Assembly (NCBI GenBank): GCA_930367205.1
Contig: OV884014.1
Location: 120,287,768-120,351,767 of the forward strand
Length of the DNA: 64,000 bases
Origin: Acanthosoma haemorrhoidale
Lineage: Eukaryota; Arthropoda; Insecta; Hemiptera; Acanthosomatidae
Reading direction: 5' to 3'
Position 1 is the stretch's first letter, and each line of letters begins with the position of its first letter. The notes beneath the pieces are model-generated. The model searched no databases, had not been told where the DNA came from, and was given only the letters and a program-made list of their open reading frames with translations. The position numbers were made by a program, and so were the translations under genes. Positions 61,601 to 64,000 of this stretch are shown here, one piece after another.

Positions 61601-64000
61601 AGTGGAATATGTTCACATCGCCTTTCCTAAAAAACTACCTCCATCAATTTAATCAAACTTTGTGGGATTGTTGACAATATATAGATGTACCTAATAAAAA
61701 AAAACACATAATGCTACCATAACTGGTTGCTGAGTTATTAGCGATAAAAAAAATTCTACATCTTTCCAATTACGGCAGCAGCCGAAATGACCGTGCTAAG
61801 CGAAGGGGAATATGTTAACATCGCCCTTCCTCAAAAACTACTAGCATCAATGAAATTAAACTTTGTGGGTTTGTTGACAATATATAGAGGAACGTAAGCA
61901 AAGAAACTACATAATGCTCCCATAACTTGTTGCAGAGTTATTAGCACTAAGAATAATTTTGACAATACACAGATGTACGTAATAAAAAAAACTAAAAAAT
62001 GCTACTATAACTGGTTGCCCAGTAATTAGCAATAAACATAATTCTACATCTATCCAATTTCCTCAAACGCCAAATCGACCGAGCTTAGCAAAAGTGAATA
62101 TGTTCACATCGGCCTAGCTCCAAAACCACTATCATCAATTGAATCAAACTTTGTGGGTTTGTAAACAATATATATATGTACGTAATAAAAAAAACCACAT
62201 AATGCTACTATAATTAGTTGCCGAGTTATTAGCGATAATGCATAATTCTAAATCTTTCAAGTTTCTTCAACAGCCGAATCCACCGAACTAAGCAAAGTGG
62301 AATATGTTCACATCGCCCAATCTCAAAAACTACTAGCATCAATTCAATGAAACTTTGTGGGATTGTTGACAATATATAGATGTACGTAATAAAAAAAATT
62401 AAATAATCCTACTATAGCTGGTTGCCGAGTTATTAGCGATAATGCATAATTCTAAATCTTTCAAGTTTCTTCAACAGCCTAATCCACCGAACTAAGCAAA
62501 GTGGAATATGTTCACATCGCCCAATCTCAAAAACTGCTAGCATCAATTCGATGAAACTTTGTGGGATCGTTGACAATATATAGATGTACGTAATAAAAAA
62601 AATTAAATAATCCTACTATAGCTGGTTGCTGAGTTATTAGCGATAAAAATAATTCTACATCTTTCCAATTTCGGCAGCAGCCGAAATGACCGCGCTAAGC
62701 GAAGGTGAATATGTTCACATCGCCCTTCCTAAAAAATTACCTCCATCAATTTAATCAAACTTTGTGGGATTGTTGACAATATATAGATGTACCTAATAAA
62801 AAAAAACACATAATGCTACCATAACTGGTTGCTGAGTTATTAGCGATAAAAAAAATTCTACATCTTTCCAATTACGGCAGCAGCCGAAATGACCGTGCTA
62901 AGCGAAGGGGAATATGTTAATATCGCCCTTCCTCAAAAACTACTAGCATCAATGAAATCAAACTTTGTGGGTTTGTTGACAATATATAGAGGAACGTAAG
63001 CAAAGAAACTACATAATGCTCCCATAACTTCTTGCAGAGGTATTAGCACTAAGAATAATTTTGACAATACATAGATGTACGTAATAAAAAAAACTAAATA
63101 ATGCTACCATAACTGGTTGCCCAGTAATTAGCAATAAACATAATTCTACATCTATCCAATTTCCTCAAACGCCAAATCGACCGAGCTTAGCAAAAGTGAA
63201 TATATTCACATCGGCCTAGCTCCAAAACCACTATCATCAATTGAATCAAACTTTGTGGGTTTGTAAACAATATATAGATGTACGTAATAAAAAAAACCAC
63301 ATAATGCTACCATAATTAGTTGCCGAGTTATTAGCGATAATGCATAATTCTAAATCTTTCAAGTTTCTTCAACAGCCGAATCCACCGAACTAAGCAAAGT
63401 GGAATATGTTCACATCGCCCAATCTCAAAAACTACTAGCATCAATTCAATGAAACTTTGTGGGATTGTTGACAATATATAGATGTACGTAATAAAAAAAA
63501 TTAAATAATCCTACTATAGCTGGTTGCTGAGTTATTAGCGATAAAAAAAAATCTACATCTTTCCAATTACGGCAGCAGCCGAAATGACCGTGCTAAGCGA
63601 AGGGGAATATGTTAACATCGCCCTTCCTCAAAAACTACTAGCATCAATGAAATTAAACTTTGTAGGTTTGTTGACAATATATAGAGGAACGTGAGCAAAG
63701 AAACTACATAATGCTCCCATAACTTGTTGCAGAGTTATTAGCACTAAGAATAATTCTACATCTATCCAATTTCCTCAAACGCCAAATCGACCGAACTAAG
63801 CAAAGTGGAATATGTTCACATCGACCAATCTCAAAAACTACTAGCATCAATTCAATGAAACTTTGTGGGATTGTTGACAATATGTAGATGTACGTAATAA
63901 AAAAAATTAAAGAATGCTACTATAGCTGGTTGCCGAGTTATTAGCGATAATGTATAATTCCAAATCTTTCAAGTTTCTTTAACAGCCAAATCCACCGAGC
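58654..64000 (+). repeat. Satellite array, mosaic of blocks related to 50-56 kb
   Basis: Composed of the partners of three displaced duplications: 58654-60119, 60471-63092 and 61679-63519 (the last two overlap). The array runs off the window edge inside a B-type monomer. No gene is seen. Confidence 0.88.

Noticed and set aside
1..64000. Assignment to a known satellite such as the 1.688 family or pBuM
   Set aside because: I could not match the monomer to any satellite I know with confidence. A database search of one monomer would settle it; a hit above about 80% over the full 203 bp would identify the family.
1..64000. tRNA, rRNA, telomere repeats or host protein genes
   Set aside because: None found outside the retroelement; all other sequence is explained by the satellite.

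Overview
The window is eukaryotic heterochromatin. It is one long tandem satellite array, with all monomers in the same orientation, interrupted once by a 6.9-kb endogenous retrovirus-like LTR element. The satellite monomer is about 203 bp, AT-rich, and carries one A-tract per repeat. I did not recognise it as a named satellite. The retroelement is a Ty3/gypsy-class errantivirus with gag, pol and env, an ATAT target duplication, a tRNA-Lys-type primer site and a baculovirus-F-like Env. That points to an insect, most likely a fly (Drosophila or a related dipteran). I see no bacterial genes, rRNA, tRNA, CRISPR array or ordinary host gene.

Layout. (1) From 1 to about 28.7 kb the array is built from at least seven monomer subtypes, here called A to G. 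The basic higher-order repeat (HOR) is A-B-C-D-E-F-G, 1,420-1,422 bp; the clearest copy is 13722-15143. Longer derivatives of 8, 9, 10 and 13 monomers also occur, the ten-monomer 2,030-bp form being commonest from 1 to 13.7 kb. Two large recent tandem duplications lie here: a 4,061-bp unit at about 12.07-20.19 kb and a 3,132-bp unit at about 23.8-30.06 kb. (2) From about 30 to 64 kb the array is made almost only of B, C, D, E and F monomers plus a truncated G (last 85 bp). Full A and G monomers return only once, near 57.7-58.1 kb. This half is a mosaic of 1.3-2.6-kb blocks copied at displacements of 1,711, 2,524, 2,812, 5,859, 7,689 and 10,501 bp. (3) At 38961-45839 the retroelement sits in an E monomer.

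The retroelement. Two 218-bp LTRs differ at two bases. Between them are a primer binding site, a leader, an intact gag, a pol reached by a predicted -1 frameshift (UUUUUUA heptamer plus a short stem), and an intact env entered through a strong splice acceptor next to its ATG. Pol is dead in this copy. It has in-frame TAA codons before RNase H and before the integrase segment, and the third residue of the integrase DDE triad reads Asn. Gag and Env could still be made, and the copy could move only with enzymes supplied by another element. A sister satellite block 1.7 kb upstream keeps the empty target site, so the block duplication came before the insertion.

The points most worth a second look are the HOR structure and its amplification history, a hairpin and a dyad inside the monomers that differ by subtype, and the retroelement's mix of intact env and gag with a multiply broken pol.
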